This document shows positions 1 to 9,518 of a stretch of DNA of 64,000 bases, piece after piece; the stretch's first letter is position 1, and each line of letters starts with the position of its first letter. The notes beneath the pieces were generated by a model. The model saw only the letters and a program-made list of their open reading frames with translations, did not search any database and was not told where the DNA came from. The position numbers and the translations under genes are program-made. The DNA comes from Torreya grandis (lineage: Eukaryota > Streptophyta > Pinopsida > Cupressales > Taxaceae), in the NCBI GenBank assembly GCA_037957365.1, contig JARHVA010004907.1, forward strand, positions 635,001 through 699,000, in the 5' to 3' direction.

Positions 1-870
1 ATATAAGAAATCATTTTCTTGCCTCAAATGCTTCTTTATAATTTCTTATCCTACTTATTTGGATCTTAGTGGGGTCGATATCAATCCCATGCTAGGAAAT
101 GATTTGCCCCATGATTTTTTTGATGGTGATTCCAAATACACATTTATATGGATTGAGATTAACTCCATAGTTGATCAACTATACGAGGATGATGCATAAC
201 ATTCCTAAATGGTCCTCACATCACCTTTCTTTTCCAAGTAGGTTATCTATGTAGACCTCCATATTTTTTGGATGAGGTCATGGAAGATGTGTATCATATC
301 CCTTTGATACATTGCCCCTACATTTTTATGCCAAACAACATTACAACATAATAAAAGGTTCCCCAAGTTATTGTGAATGAAGTCTTACTTTGGTCTTCAT
401 TAGAGATGTAAACTTGGTTGCATCCTAAAAATCCATCCATGAGTGATATAATTTTGTATCTTGAAGTAGCATCAATAATGATGTCAATAAATGGGGGTGG
501 AAAATCATCCTTTGGACATGCCTTGTTAATGTCCCCAAAGTATATGCATATTTTGATTTCATCATTCTTTTTTAGAATGGGTACAATGTTAGAAATCTAT
601 TTAGAGTAATCAATAGGCTTAATGAAGATACATTTTAGGATTTTGATGACTTATTCCTTTAAAAATCAATGTGACCTTAGGTTTAATGGATCTAAGTTTT
701 TACTTGATGGGTTTTTTGTCAGGTGTTGTAACTATATTTTGGACAACTACATCAAGATTTATTCCTATCATGTTGGTGTAGGATAAAATGAAGGCTTTGA
801 AAATATCCATGAGGGTTTAGTTGTGGTCTTCCACATCTTGTTTAGAGAATGAATATCTTAGCTTGAGAAG
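1..870 (-). pseudogene. E3 reverse transcriptase (partial)
   Basis: The minus strand encodes a gypsy RT with recognisable blocks in order: a KKND-ICIYFGDINKACPKDDF block (about 500-560), SLMDGFLGCNQVYI, EDQSKTSFTITWGTFYYVVML (about 380-450), the active site as VYIDNLL (plus positions near 238-249; the family motif is YVDD, so the second catalytic Asp is Asn), then LNPYKCVFGI and a GIDIDPTKI block near 65-130. The N-terminal part before 870 holds a weak thumb/linker segment. Several frameshifts are needed to join these blocks. The RT of Tat elements copies RNA into DNA; this copy cannot do so. The RT-proximal RNase H is outside the window. Confidence 0.85.
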
Positions 871-1249
871 TATAGGGTGTTCCTTAGTTTTGTTATTAAT
901 GCCAAAAGTTTTATTAATGGGGGAAGGTTAGGATATTTTCCTTCAGTGTTGAATATATCATGTTTATCATTAGTGGAGAGGTAATCCTCCACCTAGAAAT
1001 AACTCCTAAAAATTTATTTTGAGCATTGAGTTAGGATAATATGTAATAAATAATCTCCTATTATGATAGAATGAGGGGAGGTCATCATAAACCTATATGA
1101 ATTCAAGGATGGCCTCATCATTATCAACTAGATCTAAGATAAGAGGGTCCTCATCTAATCTAACAAAGGAAACTATTTGGTCATTAGGAGTCTTAATTAT
1201 GATGGGATATACCCTAATTGAGACTATAAAATTAGATTATAGGATTTTT

Positions 1250-1665
1250 AGATGGGGGATGAAATGTGAAGATGAGACAACCATGGAGTTATCAAGTTGG
1301 TTGCTTTATCTAGGGACTATTGTGATATAAATGAAATCAAATTCCTTTATGACCTTATAGATATTAGTTTTTTACAAATAAAGGTTCTTGGGTTTATTTT
1401 GATAGATTTTAGACACTTGGTTTATGACTAGCTATGAATCTCCTTGGATTCTCAAATTTTGGACACCTAAGTGATTCATAATGACCATACCAAGTAATAG
1501 ATCCTCATACTTTGCCCCATTCTTTGTAAATTTTAATTCTAACTTGAACATGAAAGGCATAACTCATCCTTCATGGGAAATGAGGATGATGCTTTCCCCA
1601 GTGCCCAGGCAACACTTGGCCCCATTGTAGTGTAGGACCCACTAATTGTGTGTATAAATAAAGAA
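1250..1665 (-). pseudogene. E3 RNase H-like (archaeal-type) domain, placed upstream of RT
   Basis: Translation of the minus strand gives HYNGAKCCLGTG, then PFMFKLELKFTKNGAKYEDL, HLGVQNLRIQGDS and INQVSKIYQNKPKNL. This is the pattern of the second, archaeal-type RNase H of plant Tat elements (YFDGA... FECTNN-AEYEAL ...V-GDS-LV--QV). The first catalytic Asp is Asn here (YNG); the Glu in KYEDL and the Asp in QGDS are present. One in-frame stop follows GDS. The domain lies between the protease remnant (2932-3400) and RT (below 870), whereas in E1/E2 it follows RT. Family assignment is firm by motif; the position is the odd part. Confidence 0.75.
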
Positions 1666-2603
1666 GTCATCAGGTGGGAATTTTTGGTTCTTTGATATCT
1701 CAATCATATGAATATTAAGGATGTCAAGGAATTCCCCTTAGGATTCTTGGATCTAAAACTTGGGAAGATGATGAAACCATCCCCTATATGGGGAAAATGA
1801 TAAAGCCTATGGGGATGTGGATAACCTAATCTCATTGTGTATATGAAGGAAGGGTATAACTTTTGGGGACTTGAAAGGTTGTCTTATAAGTTTTGGTTCG
1901 ATATAGGTGAGGATTTCCATAAATTTAAAAGAATATTTTTTGGCTTATTTTTTAGGGTGGGGAGTATGTTGGCATAGTTAGGGTTATGTTTGGGCATAAG
2001 GACTATGCCAACATGATTATAATTTTGACTTGGTGGAAGATATGCATGGGTATAGTCATGTAAATTTAAATATTATGGATAGGAGATGGGAAACATTGTT
2101 TGTCATGTTTTTATATGGGGTAATGATTCTAGGAATTTAGTGAGTGACTTTTTGGGGTCCTCCTCCTTTATGATAGGAAAATGATGTTTTCCCTTATAAT
2201 CAATGGGTAATTGTGAGTTCCAATTTAGATATATATCTTATAAATAGCCATGGTTTAAGCCTCCTCTCTAACTACTAGTACAACTTGAGGAGGGGGAATG
2301 AATTGGTTGACTATTAGTGGGTTTTGAGTGTGACAAAAATGATACTAGGTGCAGGTTGAAGGAGGAAAACTGACATTTATAGAGGGAGTATCCCAAACAT
2401 GTCAGGGACCCTATAAAAATGGTATGATCTTGTCATGATGAGGTATACCAACATACTCAAAAGTAGTTCAAAAGTGACAAAATTGGAGTGCATGCTATTA
2501 TTTTTTCCCCTTTGCTTGTCCCTCAGCTAACCTTAGTTTTGACTATTGAGATAGTCTTTATGGAAGGGATTTTTCTCATCCCTATATACTTCTATCATAT
2601 ATA

Positions 2604-2634
<31 letters not shown>

Positions 2635-2931
2635 GGAAGGCTAGCTATCCCTCTCAGGTATATTTACCTTAGGGCCCAAAAATCTCATAGGTCCCTAATC
2701 CTTATAAATCAAACGGGAGAATTAGAGGAGTGTCTTTTTCTAGGAGACTGATGATTTTAATAGTAGACATGGTGGAAATTATCACATTGATGATTAGTTA
2801 TGAGTCAAAAATCATTTCAATTATGGTTATGTCCTTTTTTATAGTTTATATTTTAATAATTCTTGGGGTATTTTTACCTATTTATTAAATATGAGCACCT
2901 TAAACTTTGATGATCTACCAATGTCAACTAA
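1666..2931 (-). other. E3 linker between protease and RNase H-like domain
   Basis: About 1.3 kb of internal E3 sequence in which no family motif was recognised on either strand. It includes the short GT microsatellite near 2600. It is presumably decayed polyprotein linker, because both flanks read on the minus strand. Confidence 0.4.
2600..2635. repeat. (GT)n microsatellite
   Basis: A short run of GT dinucleotides with one GTTT interruption, preceded by a few AT steps. It probably expanded after the element died. Confidence 0.9.
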
Positions 2932-3400
2932 TTATAGGGTATTCATGACCCCATTAGTAGATAAGTGATAATAGATGAGTGACCCAGGTTGTTTGTGCAT
3001 GTTAGATTGTAACATATCAAAGTGTTTAGGATCACCTTGAGCTAAAAAATCCTTCCCAAGTGTAAGAACTAGACTTGTTGAAATAAGGCAAAAGGAATAA
3101 CCTTCATCCAATGTATCCAAAGATTTTAAGATCTTGTTGTAATTGATGTCATTGTCTATGACATATAAATTTGTTATTACCATCTGAGGACCCAATGTGA
3201 TTGAGAGTATGATATTTTTTATGGAAGTAGATTTGAGATTGGCATATCCTCATAAAGTGTTTCACATTATAAAATAGTTGGTTTCCCCATAACTAATATT
3301 TTTTATGAAATTCAAGGGGATGTTGTTCATAGCTACCCTATCATCAACCATAGATCTCTTCACATAGTTTTTTTAATCCATACTTTAGGAACAAGGCTAT
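2932..3400 (-). pseudogene. E3 aspartic protease and C-terminal flank
   Basis: The minus strand reads SMVDDRVAMNNIPLNF, matching the DGGSAxNxxPL active-site region of Tat proteases with the central residues changed, then after about 60 residues GPQMVITNLYVIDNDINYNKIL, which matches the conserved VxxxLYVVDxxxxYNxILGRPW segment. The GRPW motif is eroded to KSLD. An 87-codon open stretch (2932-3195) covers the C-terminal half through QGDPKHFDML. In a live element this protease would process the Gag-Pol polyprotein. Assignment rests on the two short motifs in the right order upstream of RT. Confidence 0.6.
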
Positions 3401-4089
3401 ATATCATATCCTTACTAGTTTAGAGTCAAGTGTGAGGCTTCATATATCAAAGTAACTAGCATCTCATGACTACTGACTAGGTGGGAACATGTCTAGATCA
3501 ATAGGGTTAATTTGATCTTGAGAGGGAAAAGTGATGCTAGATAGGTGTCCTAGTCCTATGACATTGATCAAGGTTGATCAATAAGTGGGAGAGCTCTTGA
3601 TTAGGTTTATAAATTAAATGTGGGAGAATGTTTTGGTTATGTTAGAGATTAGGTCATAATTTATCATAGGCTTGGGGATTGTCTCTAATTCCAAGATGTT
3701 CGAGGGGTGGAGGGATATAGGATGATACTCCCTAGTGTGATTTAGTGTTTTCCTCCTCTTAAAATTATAACTCTATGACTCTTATCATCCTAATTTTACC
3801 TTACACTCCTAATTGAAGAGCCAAACTGGGGTTTATGGTTACTAAGGTAGATGTTTTGGCATCATGAGTGCATGTTACCATATGTTGGTTATGTTTAATG
3901 GAGTGACACTGTGGATTACTCTAATGTTGAATTTGAGTAAGGTGTGTATGGTGATTTGGGAAAGGTTTATGATATATTTATAGGTTCTAGTTCTAGGTAT
4001 CAATAAGATAATTTGAGGTGGTTTGGATGTACATTGTCATTTCCTATAAAGATATCCATGAATGGTTTCCTTTGGTCATCTATGATCCT
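3401..4089 (-). other. E3 gag-protease spacer, no recognisable domain
   Basis: About 690 bp between the gag knuckle and protease remnants. No motif was recognised in six frames. It is interpreted as spacer of the same element. Confidence 0.35.
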
Positions 4090-5900
4090 TTATATGAACT
4101 TGTTATACTCTCTACAACTCTAATTATCATGGCCCATGACTTTATGGAAGAGGAAATATATGTTTGGGTCATAGTCCCTAGGTCTCATGTTTTGTCCTTA
4201 CTATCCAAACCCATGTTAGTTGTTGTGTGGGTAGTATTTTTGGTTTTGGAATTGGTGATATTATTTATTTGATTGAAACTAGTTTTGGTTATGATTTTGG
4301 AATTACAAATTATGAGGTGGATATCAATTGAAATCAACTACATGAATGGTGAGATGGGGATTTTGATTCCATACCCTTACATTATTAGTGTTATTGGTGT
4401 TATTTGTAGGTTAAGATTGACTATTATTTATGGGGTTTTGCTTCTTGGTTTGATCTGAGATACCATCAGTGGTAGAATTCCTATTGTGGTTAAATATTTT
4501 AGGAGCTTAGTTATTTATGGTATTTGGGTTTTCATTTTGAGATTCCCCATTTATTTGACTGGGGGTGATGATGTGACCATTGGTCCCATAAGTTTACCAC
4601 TCACTATTGATGGTTTCATGGTTAATGCATAGTGCACTCTTGATGGTTTATTAATATGATTGCTATGTAACTTCTTGACATGTTCCCTTATTTCTTTATT
4701 GAGGAAAATATTTCATAATTCCCATTGGTCTATTTTATGTGTGTTGGTAGAGGAGTATAGGACATGCTACCATATCTTGATGAAATGGGAAATAGATTCA
4801 TTATATTATTTATTGATATGCAAGAATTCACATATCTTAGTATTCATAAGTTTTTTCAATCAAAGGCTTTGATGAACTCAGCCATAAGCTAGTGGAAAGA
4901 GTGTATTGACCCCTTGGGGAGGTGGTAATATCAATCAAGTGTTATCCCCTCAAGGTTCTTAGGAAATATTTTCACTACAGCCCCATCCCAAGGTAAGAGT
5001 TCCATAAAAGTGGTAGCATAGGATTTCATATGTGCATTAGGATCCCCTTCCCCTTTGAATTTAGGAATATAAAATAGGGGGTGTGGAATAAGAACCCCCC
5101 ATATATTGGTATGTAGAGTCTCTTTGAGATATTCAGCATAGGTCCCCATGTTGTTAAACACCATCATGGTTGTAGTGGGACTAAGGTAAATGAGGAGCTA
5201 TATACGGGTTATTTTGATAATTTTTAGAGGGAAATGAGGAATCTTGATAGGACAAAGTGGAATAATCTATCACTTAGTTATCTAGATGAATTGACTATGA
5301 ATATATATCAAAGGCTTTAATGAACCCAACCATAAATTAGTGAAAAGAGTGTATTGACCACTTGGGGAGGTGGTAATACTAGTTGAGTATTATCCCCTAG
5401 AGAGTCTTGGGAAATATCTTCACTGCAATCCCATCCCAAGGTAGGATTTATATAATGGTGGTAGCATAGTCTTTTACATATGCATTGGGATCCCATTCCC
5501 CTTTCAATTTAGGAAGATTGAATAGGGAATATAGAAGAAGAACCCACTATATATTATATGTAGAGGATATTTGAGATATTTGACATAAGTCCCCATTTTT
5601 TAAAACACTATCACAATTTTAGTGGGACTAAGGTAAAAGGGGCATCTACATAATGGTTGTTCTAATAATTATTAGATGGAAAAAAGGAATCCTGATAGGG
5701 TGAAGTAGAATAGGATAGAATTAGATATCTGGATGAGTGGAATTTGAATACATGTAGAAGTAAGAAAAGAGTTTATTATATGTATGAGGCATGGTGATTT
5801 GATATGGTGGGAAATGTGTAGTTTATGTGTAACCTAGTGCCATATGACATGGGATATATTCTATCTATGGGGATGCATTGGACATGGGAGGCACCCAGTT
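4090..5900 (-). pseudogene. E3 gag with CHHC knuckle remnant
   Basis: The N-terminal part reads FYIPKFKGEGDPNAHMKSY followed by PWDGAVVKIFPKNLEGITLDW (open from 5167 to 4931), the standard opening of plant gypsy Gag (P-F-G-x-DP--H---Y ... FP--L-G-A--W). Downstream, 4114-4155 (minus) encodes FLFHKVMGHDN-SC, a CHHC zinc knuckle whose first Cys is Phe; His4, Gly8, His9 and Cys14 remain, and there is one stop. Gag would form the particle and bind RNA. The N-terminal segment is present twice in tandem (4861-5752), so the reading frame is disrupted by structure as well as by point decay. Confidence 0.7.
4861..5752. repeat. 448-bp tandem duplication within E3 gag
   Basis: The segment starting CAAAGGCTTTGATGAACTC at 4861 recurs as CAAAGGCTTTAATGAACCC at 5309, and the two align through GGGGAGGTGGTAATA, CCATCCCAAGGTA, ATGTGCATTAGGATCCC/ATATGCATTGGGATCCC and TAGTGGGACTAAGGTAAA to about 5308 and 5752. 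Each unit covers the conserved Gag N-terminal region. Only the first unit keeps a long open frame. The copies differ at many sites, so the event is old. Confidence 0.85.
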
Positions 5901-7274
5901 GGAGGTGTGGATAATAGTGGGTTGTTGGTTACTACATAGTTCTATAATGGTGGAGTGTACATGTATACACTCCATACCAAATATTTAATAGGAATTTGAT
6001 AAGATGAATAGGTATTATAGACATCAAAGTTGGGGACCTTGTAAGTAATAATATCTCTAAGGGGTTGGTGAGAGACATGATTTTGTGGTGGGACATACTC
6101 CTATGGTGGTAATTCATGTATGTTTATTGTTGTGATGTTGGGTAAGTAAATATTTTTATGGGAGAAGAGGAAGGATGAGTTTTTTTATAGGATGTGGGCC
6201 CATCCCTTGACTTAGAGCTTGTTAAATGTTCTCTAGGTCATAGATACAACCCACTAGGGTGTTAATGAGTTGGTTCAAGTTGGCACTATTGTCAGGACCA
6301 TGGGTCTCCATGGTAGGATGGGTGGATGAATGAGATGGGGTGTCCTTAAGGGGTTGGTTATAGTCTACCCATATACTAGTACAAGTGGATGATGGCTATG
6401 GATTAGAGGTGTTTTGAACCTTGTCAGGGAGGTGAGTAGCAATTTTTATTTGGTTAACCTCATCCTCTAAGTGATAGGTTCTTCCTAGGTAGTGAATATA
6501 TTTGCTGAAAATATTTATATTTGGGCTTTTCAATCTAATATCTAGTTTTATGGACACATAAAGAGCTAATTTTCTTCTGCCTATGAGGGTCATTGTGGTG
6601 TATTCAAGGTTATTGCTTATAGTTTTGGATACATCATTTATCTCCTGAATAAAAACCCCATTCATTATTTGAGTGTTGGGAAGGGACTAATCATAATATT
6701 GGTATTATATGTTAGTCTCAAATTTTGGATTCTTCCAAATCATTAATGGAGGTTTTTTAGAGATAATTTGGCTTCTCTAATATCCCTATAGGTCAAGAGA
6801 TCTACTAATATCTTTTCCAAACATATTCTAGGGGTATATTGATACCCTCAAAATAAATGAAAGGAGGGAAATGGGGAAAGGAAATGAGAAGAATAATAAA
6901 GGGGTACACAAAGGATGAAGTCCTTCATGTTGGGTTCACTAATTTATATACATGTGAATTAGCACACGTTAAATTGTGCACTCAACTACCTGTAGTCTAG
7001 CTAAGGGATAAAATTTAATGAATGGGATAGGGGTTTAGTTGATTGTTAGGTGGAATGATATTTGTGATAGGTGGTGGCAATGGGTTCTTGTGATGGAAAA
7101 AAATACCTCAACAGTGTCTCATTGCTTTTCAAGAGCATTAAATTATGCAAAAATGGAGATCCAAAGTCCTTCAATCTTTGATATCATAATAAGGAAAAGT
7201 TATTGGTCAATAAAAGGTTTAAGGAAATGAGGAAGATCAATTTGGATGACTCATGGGAAAAGGTCCACTCTATT
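5901..7274 (-). other. E3 5' leader and possible LTR edge
   Basis: No coding motif was recognised apart from an 89-codon open stretch (6396-6665, minus) without family resemblance. The region is rich in short G/A runs near 6840-6900. A possible LTR/PBS transition lies near 6900-6945 (minus: TAGTGAACCCAACATGAAGG), but there is no second LTR to confirm it. E1 is inserted directly after 7279. Confidence 0.35.
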
Positions 7275-7279
7275 GGTTT
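7275..7279. repeat. Target-site duplication of E1, left copy
   Basis: GGTTT immediately before the 5' LTR matches GGTTT at 23077-23081 immediately after the 3' LTR. Five base pairs is the usual Ty3/gypsy TSD length. Confidence 0.8.
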
Positions 7280-7437
7280 TTAAGACACTAGAAAACCACA
7301 CATGATAGTTCTAGATGTCAAAACACCCCTGATTAGACTATTACCCAACCTCTAACCATGACCCTAAGTTAGTTTAGCTAACTAGATAAACCCAACTCAC
7401 TAACCTACCCTTTTACCCAACTTAACCTTTAACCCTT

Positions 7438-7492
7438 AACCATTGATGATCACCTTGATAATCAACGGTCACCCTGACCATTGATGGTCAGG
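7438..7492. repeat. Dyad-motif cluster, E1 5' LTR U3 side
   Basis: Three degenerate copies of an imperfect palindrome of the form GACCATTGATGGTC; the clearest is CTGACCATTGATGGTCAGG at 7474-7492. It is conserved in position in the 3' LTR (21836-21893) and in E2. Confidence 0.8.
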
Positions 7493-7630
7493 TTTCTTCC
7501 CCATCTAGCTAAAGACAACTTGAGTTGTGTGCAAGATAACATGTCAAAATTTAATATAAATAGAAATATAATATATCACAACAACCAACCAAACCTCCTA
7601 TGGGACCTTCTACCTCCATCTCTTTTTTCA

Positions 7631-7639
7631 TATAAAAGG
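7631..7639 (+). promoter_or_regulatory. TATA box of E1 5' LTR
   Basis: TATAAAAGG occurs at the same LTR position as TATAAAAGG at 22031-22039 in the 3' LTR and as the minus-strand TATAAAAGG at about 42509-42517 in the E2 3' LTR. Conservation in three LTRs supports a pol II core promoter; the transcription start is expected 25-35 bp downstream. Confidence 0.75.
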
Positions 7640-8043
7640 AGGGGAACATAAGGTGAAAGGGGATTAATCAATCCATTCATCCAAGCATCTAACAATCAGG
7701 TAATCAATATATCAGCTAGTAGTCATTAGGAGCTATCAAACTTCTTTGCAAGTTCTCCCTTCAGTAATCAAGAAACTATGATAGAGACATGAACCTTTGA
7801 TGAAATTATTCTCCAAGCAAAGTATTGTTACTCTGACAAAAGTACTACAAGATTGACCACCAGCCATCAAGCAACTAGTTAAGTATATTTTTGGTTTTCA
7901 AGTTCTAATTACTTGGTATCTAACCTAGACCCCTTAGCATAATATATTTTAACTCCCTAGCCTTGACTAAATCCCTAGAACACTTACTGCACTTTCTATA
8001 AGTTGAATCAGGGTCTTTCCTAAACACTTTCATAACCCTCAAT

Positions 8044-8160
8044 AGCCATCGATGGTCACCCTGACCACTGATGGTCACCCTAACCATTGATGGTCACCTT
8101 CAACCATTGATAATAAACCAACTACCAATGGTCACCCTGACCACTGATGGTAACTATGGT
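8044..8160. repeat. Dyad-motif tandem array, E1 5' LTR downstream side
   Basis: About six copies of a 19-20 bp unit resembling CCATTGATGGTCACCCTGA, each with an internal dyad (CCAT-N2-ATGG). Four neighbouring units are regularly spaced. It recurs at 22447-22562 in the 3' LTR and in E2 LTRs. Confidence 0.85.
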
Positions 8161-8818
8161 AAGAAACAATAAAAATTTATTTTGACCTACCTACCCTTAA
8201 CCAAATCCCACTTTATATGCCCCTACCTAGTCATAGAGACCTCATCTATTTTTTAAACCTAACCTAACTCATTTAGCATTATTATTGACCCATTATTCAC
8301 TTAATTAGTCTATTTCCTTTATCAATCATTTATCTCTTCTTATATTCTCTTTTATTATTTTCTATCATTTGATGCAAGTACTTTATTTTTATTTCTTTTA
8401 ACTTAATTATTTTAAGAGTGTGGATTAATAGCCTCCTAGAAATCTCATGCTTCTTAGATCTAGCTCATGTTAGGAAATCTACCTTTTTATCCATCTAATA
8501 ACCCCTTTCCATTAGTACTTTCTTATCTATAGGTCATTCTTCCTAAATCACACTTATATAACATTTGGGGTATTCAGAGTAGGATATATATCCTATAAAC
8601 ATAGTTATCAATGATTTCAATGGTCATGTTTAGAGATCCATTGGGGATATAGTACATCTACTACATGTTATACTAGCACATGTGGCCAATAGATTCTTAT
8701 TAGTACCTAGTATGTCTGTATCATAAATGCAAAAATAAATAGTATCTTTTACTACACCCTTATTACTAGTTTTTTTACTTATTCTTTCCTAAGAAATGAA
8801 CTAAAAATGAGATAAACA

Positions 8819-8840
8819 TTTTGGCATGCCCAGTGGGACC
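8819..8840 (+). promoter_or_regulatory. E1 primer binding site
   Basis: Directly after the 5' LTR, TTTTGGCATGCCCAGTGG and the following GACC start the internal region. The same segment, with one difference at the start, follows the E2 5' LTR (minus strand 59007-58986), supporting its role as the tRNA-primed minus-strand start site. The TGG start fits a tRNA 3' CCA end; the tRNA was not identified. Confidence 0.7.
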
Positions 8841-9518
8841 TAATAGCATCTAGTTTCCATTTTATTCCTTATTCTATGTTCTTATAAATAAATCAAAATT
8901 TATTTTGGTTATAAAATAAACCTTGCATACATTGATTGCTTTCATGTTTAGCTCATTTAGTTAAATTAAAATCAGAGTAATCAATCATAGCTTCACTTTT
9001 TTATCACACACTATACCAGACCACTTAAATCAATGAGACATCATAACAATTGACATTAGGCTTGACTAGGGTTTCATCTCCTAGTATATCACCTTCACCC
9101 TTTGGATATCTTACTTGGAGGTTATTACCAAGAAGAAAACTAAAAAAATCAGCTCTCTAGTTGAGTCTAAACTCTAGAAATTAGTATATACTGAATAAGC
9201 ACTCAACACCATTATCATTTTAGTGTGTGAAGTGAGGGGGTAGGCCCCAATACCAAGCCATGTATTAATTTACAACACATGTCATTTTGAGATCATTAAA
9301 CACCTAAATCGAACCATAGACTTCTATTTTTTAGTACTTGTTCTACAAACCAATTTCTTCTCCACACTTTCCAACTAAGCCATAAGCTAAAAGTGAGATA
9401 AAAGGTTCCCAAAGATTTTAAATTCACTCTAAAATATGTTTTTATTGCCTTTAAATCTTTTCTTTTTTTTCTTTGTGTTTGAGTTGTGATCTTTCCTTTA
9501 CTCTTTTCAATTTCTCAT
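8841..9518 (+). other. E1 untranslated leader
   Basis: About 680 bp between PBS and the gag ATG. It includes TGACTAGGGTTTCATCTCC near 9065, which marks one end of the 3.02-kb segment duplicated in E2. No coding motif was seen. Confidence 0.6.

Larger units (their letters stand above)
1..7279 (-). mobile_element. E3: decayed Tat-like Ty3/gypsy retrotransposon, 3' part off window
   Basis: Reading the minus strand from about 5900 down to 1 gives gag, protease, an RNase H-like domain and reverse transcriptase, all broken by stops and frameshifts. RNase H downstream of RT, integrase and the 3' LTR would lie left of position 1. The 5' side (about 5900-7279) is non-coding leader and possibly the start of an LTR; it is cut at 7279 by insertion of E1, and the sequence resumes at 23082. 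No LTR pair can be compared, so the right-hand limit is only where E1 starts. The family differs from E1/E2 in gag and domain order. Confidence 0.75.
7280..8818 (+). repeat. E1 5' LTR
   Basis: It starts TTAAGACACTAG (the 3' LTR starts TATAGACATTAA), probably from an original TG, and ends GAGATAAACA. It contains two clusters of dyad-symmetric motif (7438-7492 and 8044-8160), a TATA box at 7631-7639 and a stretch of about 150 bp (roughly 8545-8710) absent from the other family LTRs. It is 1539 bp against 1396 bp for the 3' LTR; the extra stretch accounts for most of the difference. Confidence 0.9.

Noticed and set aside
4018..4458. Plus-strand hydrophobic open frames resembling membrane proteins
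   Set aside because: The minus strand here encodes the E3 Gag knuckle; the plus frames are shadows of AT-rich DNA.
7440..8160. CRISPR-like array from the repeated ACCATTGATGGT motif
   Set aside because: Units are short, degenerate and directly tandem without unique spacers, and they lie inside plant retrotransposon LTRs.
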